Below, piece after piece: positions 1 to 7,127 of a DNA stretch of 19,703 nt. The notes beneath the pieces are model-generated. The model did no database searches, was not told where the DNA came from, and saw only the letters and a program-made list of their open reading frames with translations. The stretch is taken from contig DAOTTX010000316.1 in assembly GCA_034437515.1 (NCBI GenBank), forward strand, positions 1 to 19,703. Direction: 5' to 3'. Source of the stretch: DAOTTX01 sp034437515 (GTDB lineage Bacteria > Chloroflexota > Anaerolineae > Aggregatilineales > Phototrophicaceae). The position numbers and the translations under genes were made by a program. The first letter of the stretch is position 1, and each line of letters opens with the position of its first letter.

Positions 1-153
1 GGAATTCAAGAAGCAGTTAGATGAGTTCTTTGCTCACTTGAGTGAATATCAAGATGAACTTGCGACTTTGCTAACTGAGAACTTCGAATTGGTTCCCTCC
101 GTCTGGAAGGCACCACAGACAGCCTAATTCTCACAAATTCTATCTGCGTTCAG
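1..153 (+). mobile_element. Probable right-hand end of an insertion sequence (partial)
   Basis: This AT-richer stretch holds the end of a plus-strand coding frame (2-127) followed by about 25 non-coding bases. It abuts the point where the minus-strand sulfotransferase (150-572) is cut short. The junction contains a TATA-like step (around 153-156), and IS630/Tc1-type elements insert at TA. I infer that this is one end of an IS630-like element inserted into the sulfotransferase gene. The other end lies outside the window, so terminal inverted repeats cannot be compared. The exact boundary is a guess to within a few bases. Confidence 0.35.
2..127 (+). CDS. C-terminal 41 residues of a plus-strand protein, possibly an IS630-family transposase (partial)
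   Basis: The frame is open from the left edge and ends at TAA (125-127), giving 41 residues. It contains LDEFFAHLSEYQDELATLL and ends SVWKAPQTA. The acidic, helical 'xxLDxFFxxLxxxxxE' pattern is the kind of tail I associate with IS630-family transposases, after the last DDE-domain helix. No catalytic residue lies in the visible part, so the assignment is tentative. It is the only gene here on the plus strand, and its base composition is more AT-rich than the genes it faces. It converges on the truncated sulfotransferase with a gap of about 22 bases. It could instead be the end of any unrelated helical protein. Confidence 0.45.
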   Translation, partial: EFKKQLDEFFAHLSEYQDELATLLTENFELVPSVWKAPQTA

Positions 154-572
154 TATAACCTTGTCTGTGCGTTATCCAGCATACAGTCCTTGCCGCTTTT
201 GATGAAGTCCTCCAGGCTCATCCCGCCGTTCGATGTGACCAGATCATAGCTGTAGTGGCGCGGCGTGCGGCGGACGAAGGCATCGTAAGAGACCACACGC
301 GCGACCGGCTCGCGCAGGAGGGTGAAATAGCGCGGAGGCTCCGGCAGGAACTCGTGCAGCCCGAAGCCAAAATGACCGCGCAGCACCTTGAGCTTCGACC
401 TGCTATCCGCATCCAGGCGCTTGAAATCATCGAGCGATCCATCCACCCAGACGGTGTAGATTTCCTGCGCCCGATAATGGGCCTCGATGATGCGATAGAG
501 CGTGCTGCCGGCTGTCTTGTGGATATGGAGGAAGATGACGCGCGGCCTGGGCTTCATAGCTGTTCTGCTCAT
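150..572 (-). CDS. Sulfotransferase (Sulfotransfer_2-like), truncated at the C-terminus
   Basis: The N-terminal half of a PAPS-dependent sulfotransferase of the heparan-sulfate 2-O-sulfotransferase type. HIHKTAGST (residues 16-24) is the 5'-phosphosulfate loop, with the usual KTAGT/S core. LREPVARVVSY (86-96) is the 3'-phosphate-binding strand and helix. The protein stops after 140 residues at DNAQTRLY; family members usually run to 220 or more residues, and this position normally continues with a conserved xxG segment. The stop codon lies next to the end of a probable insertion sequence (left of 153), so I read this as a disrupted gene. Both nucleotide-binding motifs remain, but the acceptor-binding half is missing and activity is unlikely. 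It starts 21 bases after the FG-GAP gene ends, with no strong ribosome-binding site. Met6 (base 557) is an alternative start. It is distinct from the two larger sulfotransferases at 8577-11487. Confidence 0.8.
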   Translation of the reverse strand: MSRTAMKPRPRVIFLHIHKTAGSTLYRIIEAHYRAQEIYTVWVDGSLDDFKRLDADSRSKLKVLRGHFGFGLHEFLPEPPRYFTLLREPVARVVSYDAFVRRTPRHYSYDLVTSNGGMSLEDFIKSGKDCMLDNAQTRLY

Positions 573-593
573 CTCTAGGTCAAAGGTGCCTTG

Positions 594-3458
594 TTAATGC
601 TGACGCAAAACCATCGGCAGGTAAATCTGCTGCACCCCGGGCGTCGATGCCCCTATGCTCACCTCATCCACCATCAATAAATCGCCAGCCGAGGACCTGA
701 AGGTGATTGTTGCAGCGTCCCCGGCGAGGGCACTCACATCCCACCCCAGGTGCGTCCAGTCCATGGTGTAAGCCGTGGGCGTGTAGGCCAATGTTTGGGT
801 CACGCCCTCCAAGATGATCAACGGTTCATCCAACGCTGCTTGCTGAACAGATTGCTCCCCATCGGAGAGGTATTGGAACAGCACCGAGAATGTGGGAGTC
901 TCCGAGGTGGGTATGTCAACGCTTTGGGTCAATGTCACGTCACCGGTCAAGGCCACGGCGTAATCGCCGCTGTGGGCGGTCTCGGTCATCACGATTTCAC
1001 CGGCTCCCGCCGTCTCTGTCCAGCCGCTCAGGTCGTCGGTCTCGAACTGCCCGTTCGTCACCACATCATCGGCTGGCGGCAGGTAGAAATCCACTCCCGT
1101 CATTGAGCCGGATAGGCGCTTTATGGCGGGCAATGTGCCGAAATCAGAGCGGGAGGCGGTGAGGGCGTATTCGACGAGGTCATCCTCGTGGCAGAAGAGG
1201 TATTCGCCTTCCACATCGGCAGTGGCAGAAAAGATCGTCGATGATTCCGATGTGATCTGCGCGGCGAAGACGGGCTCCGCTCGGTTGTTGTAGACTGAGC
1301 CTGTAAAACCGTATTGAGTGAGCCATGTCTGGGCATCGGCTTCGGTGGGCGCAGACTCCAGATTGCCGGCTTCATCACGCGCTTGGGAGCGGAAGTAGTA
1401 GATATAACCGGTATCATCCGCGTAGACGGCGGATGTGCCCGTGGAGCCAGATTGCCAACCCGTCCAGGAGCCGCTGTCGCCGGTGCGCACCTGGACGTCG
1501 TAGCTGGCGATGCCAGAGCCTGTGTCGGTTCCTTGCCACGAGACGGTCACGGATGAAACCGCACAGGGAGGCGCGCTGGCCTCTGAGGTTGGCGGGACAG
1601 TATCAATCATCAACGGGCCGAAGTGGACCGTCTCTTCCGCCAGCAGCCGCGCGCCGTTCACGGCCCGGACGTGGAAGTACCAGGTCGCCCCATCGCCCAG
1701 ACTGCGGCTCAACGGGCCGCTGCCTTCCTCTGCCCAGGTGTCGCCCTCATCCACGGAGGCGGTCGGCGATGTGTCCCAGGCATAATAATAACCGGATATA
1801 CCGCTCTCGTCATCAGATGCGCCCGACAGGCTGACGTTGACCGTGTTGCTGTTCGACCAGACGTTTGGGGTGTGAGTGGAACTGGAGACGGTGGGATTCT
1901 GGGGCGGCGTGGCGTCCAGATTGAAATCGATGTTGCCGGTGCGATATACGTCGTGATGGAACATGGGCCAGGGACGGGCGACGTTTGCGTTGGTGGTAGT
2001 GTCCCAGATATAGATGTCAAAACTACCGGCTACAACCTCTAAAGAGCCATCATTGTCCACGTCATCCACCAGAGGTGGATTGTAGAGAAACCCAGCCGGT
2101 TTAAGGGAAACCGAGGGATCGCGCACGCCGTTGTTTTCGACCATACCGATAACGAACGAGGCCTGGTCGACGATCAGAATATCAACCTCGCCATTCCCAT
2201 CATAGTCCGCCAAAATAGGGGAATAAGGCTGAGTGAAGTTTCCAGGGCTCATCGGGAAACCGCTCACATTGGTGCCGTTCCCGTGCCAGGCATAGAGCGA
2301 TGTACAAGAGGGCGATGTATCGAATTCATTGCCACAGCCGATCACGATTTCCAGGTCGCCATCGCCGTCCAGGTCGCCCAGCGCGGGCGGGGCGGACATA
2401 TCGCCGCCGGTCGATTTGGGCCAGCCGCTGACCGGCGAGCCATTGCTTTCCCAGGCATAAACCCAGCGACCATCTCCACCCTCCCGCGTAAGGCCACTGC
2501 CCGCTACTATTTCCAAGTCGCCGTCGCCGTCGATGTCGCCTAGTGCGGGGGAGGAATAGACGTTGTTATTCGTGGTCACCGGCCAGCCAGGCACGTTGGT
2601 GCTGTCCCCGTTTATGGCCCACACGGTGGCCTTGGAATAGTCCGGGGGAGGTCCGTCCTCTCCTTCCCAGGGAGGACTGTTGGTCGCCACGATGACTTCC
2701 GGCAATCCATCGTCATCAATATCGCCCATCGCCGGGGTAGATAGCCCGCCGCGCAGCAAATTATCGCCATTGTAACGGTAGATGGGCCAACCGGAAACTG
2801 GTGTCCCGTCGTGATGCCAGGCGAAGATGCGACGATTCAGGGCTTGTACTGCGATCTCCAGATCGCCATCGCCGTCCAGGTCGCCCACAGCCGGTGAGGA
2901 CTCAATCCCGTCCCAGCACCCGTTGGGACTACCTCCTGGCCCCAGGTCATCAAGGTTGGGCTGAGGCCAGCCATCGACGACAGAGAATGACCAGGCGCTG
3001 TTAAAGGTGTAGACCAGCACACCGCCGTTACGATTATCATAAGGGGAACCACCCGTCGTGACGACAATTTCTCGGTCACCGTCGCGATCCAGGTCGGCGA
3101 TGACCACAGAGGAGCGAATGTCGCTCTTGTTCGTGGTCTCGCAGGTGGCAGGGGCGCCAGCGGCGTTGAGGTCAAGCGCGGTCTGGCGCGACCAAGCGAC
3201 AGACCAAGACGCGCCATCATAGGTGACGACATACAGCCATCCAGAGACATCACCGATGACGATCTCCTTATCCCCGTCGCCGTCGAAATCGGCGGCAGCG
3301 GCACTGGACTGCACGATGTAGTCCTGTGTGTCCACTGTGGTAAGTGGAGCTGTAGGCGCTTTTGGCGCCGGCGGTTCGTCAATTGGAAACCAAGCGGTTC
3401 CACCGACGAGGAGCAAGATGATAGCACTTCCCCAGAGCAAGTTCCATTTCTTTTCCAT
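594..3458 (-). CDS. Secreted FG-GAP/VCBS-repeat protein with Ig-like domains and a YLPMVLR C-terminal tail
   Basis: A 954-residue exported protein. MEKKW plus a hydrophobic stretch (residues 7-23) forms a signal peptide or membrane anchor. Eight Ca-binding D-x-D-x-D-G loops follow at about 57, 122, 193, 247, 308, 362, 418 and 466, each followed by E-[IV]-x-[VI]. This is the signature of integrin-alpha-like beta-propeller blades. After the propeller (ending about 512) come two Ig/fibronectin-like segments, each opening with a D-x-x-P-P motif (515-610 and 619-703). A carboxypeptidase-regulatory-like beta domain (717-795) and a jelly-roll-like segment opening VTNGQFETDDLSGW (800-940) follow. The C-terminus is IYLPMVLRQH, a tail typical of Chloroflexota exported proteins. 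The ATG at 3458 is preferred over an upstream TTG at 3476 because AAGGAG lies 8 bases before it. It starts 22 bases after the methyltransferase ends. It may be a cell-surface adhesin or a polypeptide that receives the glycan; its function is unproven. Confidence 0.9.
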   Translation of the reverse strand: MEKKWNLLWGSAIILLLVGGTAWFPIDEPPAPKAPTAPLTTVDTQDYIVQSSAAAADFDGDGDKEIVIGDVSGWLYVVTYDGASWSVAWSRQTALDLNAAGAPATCETTNKSDIRSSVVIADLDRDGDREIVVTTGGSPYDNRNGGVLVYTFNSAWSFSVVDGWPQPNLDDLGPGGSPNGCWDGIESSPAVGDLDGDGDLEIAVQALNRRIFAWHHDGTPVSGWPIYRYNGDNLLRGGLSTPAMGDIDDDGLPEVIVATNSPPWEGEDGPPPDYSKATVWAINGDSTNVPGWPVTTNNNVYSSPALGDIDGDGDLEIVAGSGLTREGGDGRWVYAWESNGSPVSGWPKSTGGDMSAPPALGDLDGDGDLEIVIGCGNEFDTSPSCTSLYAWHGNGTNVSGFPMSPGNFTQPYSPILADYDGNGEVDILIVDQASFVIGMVENNGVRDPSVSLKPAGFLYNPPLVDDVDNDGSLEVVAGSFDIYIWDTTTNANVARPWPMFHHDVYRTGNIDFNLDATPPQNPTVSSSTHTPNVWSNSNTVNVSLSGASDDESGISGYYYAWDTSPTASVDEGDTWAEEGSGPLSRSLGDGATWYFHVRAVNGARLLAEETVHFGPLMIDTVPPTSEASAPPCAVSSVTVSWQGTDTGSGIASYDVQVRTGDSGSWTGWQSGSTGTSAVYADDTGYIYYFRSQARDEAGNLESAPTEADAQTWLTQYGFTGSVYNNRAEPVFAAQITSESSTIFSATADVEGEYLFCHEDDLVEYALTASRSDFGTLPAIKRLSGSMTGVDFYLPPADDVVTNGQFETDDLSGWTETAGAGEIVMTETAHSGDYAVALTGDVTLTQSVDIPTSETPTFSVLFQYLSDGEQSVQQAALDEPLIILEGVTQTLAYTPTAYTMDWTHLGWDVSALAGDAATITFRSSAGDLLMVDEVSIGASTPGVQQIYLPMVLRQH

Positions 3459-3466
3459 CCTTATCA

Positions 3467-3472
3467 CTCCTT
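3467..3472 (-). promoter_or_regulatory. Ribosome-binding site of the FG-GAP protein gene
   Basis: AAGGAG on the minus strand with an 8-base spacer to the ATG at 3458. It decides the start: the in-frame TTG at 3476 lies upstream of this site and would add six residues before the signal peptide. Confidence 0.75.
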
Positions 3473-3480
3473 GCAATAAG

Positions 3481-4170
3481 CTACTTCTCGATTAAGAGAT
3501 AGAACCGATTGGCGCGAGCATAAGGTTGCCCGCTCAGTTGAAGGGGGTGGAAAAGCGCGAGGGAGCGGATGCGCTCGTAGATATGCAACAGAGTGTGGAG
3601 CGCGTCCTGCTCCTGTGGCGCTTTCATCGCCCATTTGAAACGCTCGCTCTGCCAGACGTAATCGCCGGCGAAGAGGCGCTCCACGCGCCGGGCGCCCAGA
3701 CCGCGAAGGGAGCGAGCGATGTCTTCAGGCTCCGGCAGTCCATAGCGCACGTGTTCGCTCAGGTAGGGATGAGGTTGATTATACATCGAACGGTACAATT
3801 CATGCAGTTCGCGCTCGAAGGCCCGGTGGGCCTCGCTGCCGAAGGGCGCGGCGATGACCAGCCCTCGTCGCGCGACCCGCAGGCACTCTTGCAAGAAAGA
3901 TGGGCGATCTGTCGATGGGATGTGCTCCAGCGTGTCGATGCTGACGACAGCGGGAAATGCCCCGTTCGCGAAGGGCAACGCGCCCCCGCTGCCCAGCACG
4001 TTTCCCGTCCCGTCGATGTTGACGGAAGCCACGTAGTAGGGCGTGAACCGTTCCAACAACTCGGCCCGTCCGCCCACGTCTAACACGGAAGCATTTCGCG
4101 GCTCATCCCTCAGAATATCGCGCAACAATTTGCCGGTCACAAAATGCCGCTCGTAGAGATCGTAGCTCAT
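3481..4170 (-). CDS. Class I SAM-dependent methyltransferase
   Basis: A 229-residue Rossmann-type methyltransferase. VLDVGG (29-34) is motif I, which binds SAM. NIDGTG (51-56) fits the acidic motif-II position. SIDTLEHIP (77-85) is motif IV/post-I, typical of Methyltransf_11/23 proteins. The rest (112-229) is probably an acceptor-recognition region. In this locus it likely methylates a sugar or a glycan end. The frame also stays open upstream to 4227, directly after the stop codon of the coiled-coil gene. I chose the ATG at 4170 because those extra 19 residues are encoded by a 7-base repeat cassette. That ATG itself lies in the 3' arm of a 9-base inverted repeat (4168-4176 with 4243-4251). 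No Shine-Dalgarno is visible before 4170, so translation may depend on coupling to the upstream gene. Related Chloroflexota methyltransferases often carry a coiled-coil N-terminus, which here is the separate upstream gene in the same frame. Confidence 0.85.
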   Translation of the reverse strand: MSYDLYERHFVTGKLLRDILRDEPRNASVLDVGGRAELLERFTPYYVASVNIDGTGNVLGSGGALPFANGAFPAVVSIDTLEHIPSTDRPSFLQECLRVARRGLVIAAPFGSEAHRAFERELHELYRSMYNQPHPYLSEHVRYGLPEPEDIARSLRGLGARRVERLFAGDYVWQSERFKWAMKAPQEQDALHTLLHIYERIRSLALFHPLQLSGQPYARANRFYLLIEK

Positions 4171-4251
4171 CAGCAGGTTACAAGATGCAAGATGCAAGTT
4201 GCAAGTCGCAGGTTTGCGATTCATCATTCACCATTCATCATTCTGCTGATG
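4168..4251. repeat. Heptanucleotide repeat cassette flanked by a perfect 9-base inverted repeat
   Basis: On the plus strand, CATCAGCAG (4168-4176) is matched by CTGCTGATG (4243-4251). Between them runs a tract with a 7-base period in a single phase. The first block reads GTTACAA, GATGCAA, GATGCAA, GTTGCAA, GTCGCAG, GTTTGCG (4177-4218). The second reads ATTCATC, ATTCACC, ATTCATC, ATTC (4219-4243). Counting the arms, the unit is 84 bases, or exactly 28 codons. The cassette supplies the last five residues and the TGA stop (4228-4230) of the coiled-coil gene and the ATG (4168-4170) of the methyltransferase. In the transcript the two arms could pair and hide that AUG. Heptamer arrays are known as STRR elements in cyanobacteria; a similar mobile or slippage origin here is inference. 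Confidence 0.85.
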
Positions 4252-4824
4252 TTCGATTATCTCGATCAGGTGGAGAATGGCCTGGCCCTGGGTTTGGTTG
4301 ACCATAGCTTGTTTCTGAGCCAGGCGGTTGGTGTAGAAGAGCGCGATGCTGTGCAAGCCCGCTCGCAAGCGATGCAGGATGCGACCCAGAACCGGTAGGC
4401 GGGCAGGCTGCACTTCCATAGCAACTCGGAGCGCGTCGGATATCAAGCTCTCCTTGATCTCGGCGCGGAGTTCTGTAGCCAACCGCTCCTCCGTCTCTGA
4501 TGTAAGATCACTTACCGTTGAACGGCTGCCTCGCTCGGGCGGGAACGTCGGCAACTGGGCCATTTTGCGCAAGTCCAAGCGCAAGGATTGAATCGCCTCG
4601 GCCATCTCCTGCGACATCGCGATCAGCATATCGTTTATCTGAAAGAGGCGCGTGATGGTTTCGCGCTCATCAGCAGGGCGGCGCTGATCTTGCAGAAGTT
4701 CACCGCGCATTTTGTTTTGATAGCGCGCGATGGCCTGAATGCTAAGACTCAAATCATCGTGCGAGATAGCCCCCTGGGCAAGCTCAAATTCAATATCGCT
4801 CAGTACATCTTCTGTGCTTGGCAT
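4228..4824 (-). CDS. Coiled-coil protein of unknown function, probably the detached N-terminal part of the downstream methyltransferase
   Basis: A 198-residue soluble protein rich in Glu, Arg, Gln and Leu, with no enzyme motif. Helical stretches run at about 50-90 and 105-132. A C-terminal segment at 163-176 (FYTNRLAQKQAMVN) matches without gaps WYIDPIVEQQNQIN in the GT2 at 7124-8584: aromatic-Tyr, then Gln and Asn at the same spacing. The segment MLIAMSQEM (66-74) also resembles MLNTMAQEM in that GT2. Such tails are common on Chloroflexota glycosyltransferases and methyltransferases. The start at 4824 (ATG) is chosen because AGGAG (4833-4837) sits 8 bases upstream; a GTG at 4833 overlaps that site. 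The last residues and stop are encoded by the 7-base repeat cassette, and the frame continues past the single TGA straight into the methyltransferase frame. It may act as a partner or scaffold subunit, or be a broken half of one gene. Confidence 0.75.
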   Translation of the reverse strand: MPSTEDVLSDIEFELAQGAISHDDLSLSIQAIARYQNKMRGELLQDQRRPADERETITRLFQINDMLIAMSQEMAEAIQSLRLDLRKMAQLPTFPPERGSRSTVSDLTSETEERLATELRAEIKESLISDALRVAMEVQPARLPVLGRILHRLRAGLHSIALFYTNRLAQKQAMVNQTQGQAILHLIEIIEHQQNDEW

Positions 4825-4829
4825 AACTC

Positions 4830-7127
4830 TCACTCCTGTGAAAACCCCTCAATCACACTGCGGTACACACGCTCGAACTTACGCGCCATCTGGAGATAGG
4901 TAAAGTCCTCCAGCAATCTCTGCCGCCCGGCCAGCCCAAAATCGCGCAGGCGTTGGGGCGATTCCAGCATATTCACCAGCGCTTCAGCCAGCGCAGCGGG
5001 AGCCTCCGGTGCCACCAGCAGGCCCGTGCTTCCGTGCTCGACCACCTCCGGCACGCCGCCAGTGCAACAGCCCACGACTGGCTTGGCGTAATTCATCGCC
5101 TCCAGGTAGATCAGCCCGAAGGATTCGTAGAGAGAGGGCGCGACGAACAGATCGCACGTCTGGTAAAGCAACTGAAGCTCCTCGTCGCTGACCATCCCCA
5201 GGAAGGTCACCTGCGACATAAATTCTCCATAATGGCGGGCGAAGTAAGTGGGATAATCCATCCCCATGCGCTGCTGGAAGCCGTCGTGGTGGCTGTTATC
5301 CTTGCCCGCAATAATGAACCTCGTGTCGGGGGCTTTCTTCAAAACGGCGGGCATAGCCTGGAAAAGATCCAAAATGCCCTTGCGCTGCTCCAAGCGCCCG
5401 ACGTAGAGGACGTTTTTTGGCCTGTTCTTTCTCGCGGGGTCGAAGGGGCGGATTGCCTCATCGGGCGCGGGCACGATGCCATAGGGCGCCATTGTATACC
5501 GATCGGGCGTTAAGCGCACATCGTAGACCCGCCGCACCGTTTCGAGCGTCGCGGCGGTGTTGGGCAACAGGTGGGTCGCCTGTTGGAGAAAAAGATCCTC
5601 CATGTCCCCCATCAAGCGGGCGTTTTCGCTTTGATCTCCCTGCATGGCTGCGATTTGCCGGTAAGCCGTGATCAGCCGCACGACGACGGGGAGTATACCG
5701 CTCACGGCGGTCACCAGTCCCTCCGTCTGCCAGATCGGCGAGTCAACAATCTGAATCCCGTCGTTGAGCACCAAGCGCCGGACACGCTCGTGAATCGCGT
5801 GGCTGTAGTTCAGGGAATGGTAGAGGTTGGGGAAGCGGCGGTATCTGTCGTAGCGCTTCAGCTTGTGGGGAATGCGATGGACAAAGGCTCCATCGTAGAA
5901 GCTCACCTGCTCGACCTCGCCGTGGGCGATGACGTGGACGGTGTGGCCCAGCTCGAAGAGCCCTCGCGCCATCAGGTTGGTCAAGCGGCCCACGCCGTCA
6001 AACTCCTCCGGGGGATAGGTGGCGCTCAGCAAGCAAATCCGCAACGGCTCATCCGACGATGGGGCGGAGGCGCGGCGCCCGCCGATGGGATCGACAGCGG
6101 GCTGTTGCGGCGAGCGAGCGTTTTGAAAGCGCAAGATGGGCCGCTCCCTCTCCGGGGCCGAGGTTTGCACCTCCTCCGGGGACATCGTCTGGCGCGCCGC
6201 GAAGAGGCCATTGAGGGTGCCACTCATCGCGCCGCGAATCTCGCCCAATCTCATTTTCCAAAGCTGAAGCAAGGATACCTCCCCTTCTCGTCTCAGTTGC
6301 CCATACCATATCCAGTGACCATGAAAGAGATAAATGCAGCGCGAGAGGATGGCGGAAGGGGGATCGCCGGCCGCGCGGCCGTTTTTGATCGCGAAGTATA
6401 TGCCCGATCTCGTCTGCAACCACCACTTGGCGCGGTAGGTGAAGATGACACGGTGACGGCTGGAGGCCGGGATGTGGTAGACGGCAGCTTCCCTGACCGG
6501 CTGGACGTTGTAGCCCGCGTTGACCATCCGCATAGCCAGATCCGCCTCCTCCGCGATATAAATGAAGAATTCGTCAAACCCGCCGACATCCAGCAGGGCC
6601 TGGCGGCGGAAGGCCATGTTGGTGCCCATCATGCGCGTGATCCACTGGCGCCCCTCGCCGGGAGGTGTGATGTGCTCCAGGCGCGACGCACGCACCACTT
6701 CCTGCTCGAAGAGGGAGGAGGTGAGCCCCAGGCGGTGCTGAACCATGGGCCTTTGGGGATGGGCCAGATAAACGACCCCGCCGGTGGCGTCCAGGCCGGG
6801 GTCCTCAAAGAGGCGAGCCAACTGCTCCAGCCACCGGCGGCACGGCACGGCGTCGTCGTCGATGTAGGCCACGATGTCGCCGCGTGCGGCCCGCAGCCCG
6901 ATGTTGCGGGATTGGCTCAGGTTGGCCTCTGGACAGCGCAGTACGCGCACCCGTCCTTCATACTCAGATAACATCTCCAGCGTGTCGTCGCGGGTGGGGC
7001 CGACCACGACGATGACCTCAAAGTGCGGGTAGGTCTGATGCTCCAGTGCCCGTAGCAACGTCCGCAGCGGCCCGGCGCGGTCGGTTGTGTTGACGATGAG
7101 GGAGAAGGTCGGGTCGGCTATGTTCAT
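4830..7127 (-). CDS. Bifunctional glycosyltransferase: N-terminal GT2, C-terminal GT4
   Basis: A 765-residue fusion of two glycosyltransferase folds. The GT2 (GT-A) part occupies about residues 7-240. IDDDA (89-93) holds the metal- and nucleotide-binding Asp residues, after LSQSRNIGLRAARGD. GGFDEFFIYIAEEADLAMRM (182-201) carries the acidic catalytic-base motif. A helical, poorly conserved linker (about 255-355) leads to a GT4 (GT-B) part (363-760). That part has an N-terminal acceptor domain (LLSATYPPEEFDGVGRL), GRLEQRKG (577-584) for the nucleotide-sugar phosphate, and the E-x7-E motif ESFGLIYLE (668-676). It probably adds two consecutive sugars on the cytoplasmic side of the membrane. The start ATG overlaps the stop of the upstream GT2 (ATGA), a sign of translational coupling. 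Donor and acceptor sugars cannot be told from the sequence. Confidence 0.9.
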   Translation of the reverse strand: MNIADPTFSLIVNTTDRAGPLRTLLRALEHQTYPHFEVIVVVGPTRDDTLEMLSEYEGRVRVLRCPEANLSQSRNIGLRAARGDIVAYIDDDAVPCRRWLEQLARLFEDPGLDATGGVVYLAHPQRPMVQHRLGLTSSLFEQEVVRASRLEHITPPGEGRQWITRMMGTNMAFRRQALLDVGGFDEFFIYIAEEADLAMRMVNAGYNVQPVREAAVYHIPASSRHRVIFTYRAKWWLQTRSGIYFAIKNGRAAGDPPSAILSRCIYLFHGHWIWYGQLRREGEVSLLQLWKMRLGEIRGAMSGTLNGLFAARQTMSPEEVQTSAPERERPILRFQNARSPQQPAVDPIGGRRASAPSSDEPLRICLLSATYPPEEFDGVGRLTNLMARGLFELGHTVHVIAHGEVEQVSFYDGAFVHRIPHKLKRYDRYRRFPNLYHSLNYSHAIHERVRRLVLNDGIQIVDSPIWQTEGLVTAVSGILPVVVRLITAYRQIAAMQGDQSENARLMGDMEDLFLQQATHLLPNTAATLETVRRVYDVRLTPDRYTMAPYGIVPAPDEAIRPFDPARKNRPKNVLYVGRLEQRKGILDLFQAMPAVLKKAPDTRFIIAGKDNSHHDGFQQRMGMDYPTYFARHYGEFMSQVTFLGMVSDEELQLLYQTCDLFVAPSLYESFGLIYLEAMNYAKPVVGCCTGGVPEVVEHGSTGLLVAPEAPAALAEALVNMLESPQRLRDFGLAGRQRLLEDFTYLQMARKFERVYRSVIEGFSQE
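4833..4837 (-). promoter_or_regulatory. Ribosome-binding site of the coiled-coil gene
   Basis: AGGAG on the minus strand, 8 bases before the ATG at 4824 and just ahead of the stop codon (4830-4832) of the GT2-GT4 gene. It favours the ATG over the GTG at 4833, whose codon overlaps the site. Confidence 0.65.

Noticed and set aside
573..593. A possible terminator between the FG-GAP gene and the truncated sulfotransferase
   Set aside because: Only 21 bases are available and no stem followed by a T-run can be seen on the minus strand.
2350..2890. Recurring GTCGCCATCGCCGTCCAGG-like DNA strings, which might suggest a repeat array
   Set aside because: They encode the Ca-binding D-x-D-x-D-G loops of the FG-GAP propeller at blade spacing and differ in third positions, so they are protein repeats, not a CRISPR or DNA element.
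4171..4227. A 19-residue N-terminal extension of the methyltransferase (MMNRKPATCNLHLASCNLL)
   Set aside because: It is encoded by the 7-base repeats and has no protein-like conservation pattern. The ATG at 4170 gives a normal methyltransferase N-terminus, although the upstream start cannot be fully excluded.
5571..6971. A 466-codon open frame on the plus strand
   Set aside because: It lies wholly opposite the GT2-GT4 gene, has no recognisable motif and an odd composition rich in His, Gln, Val and Arg. It is the antisense shadow of GC-rich codons.
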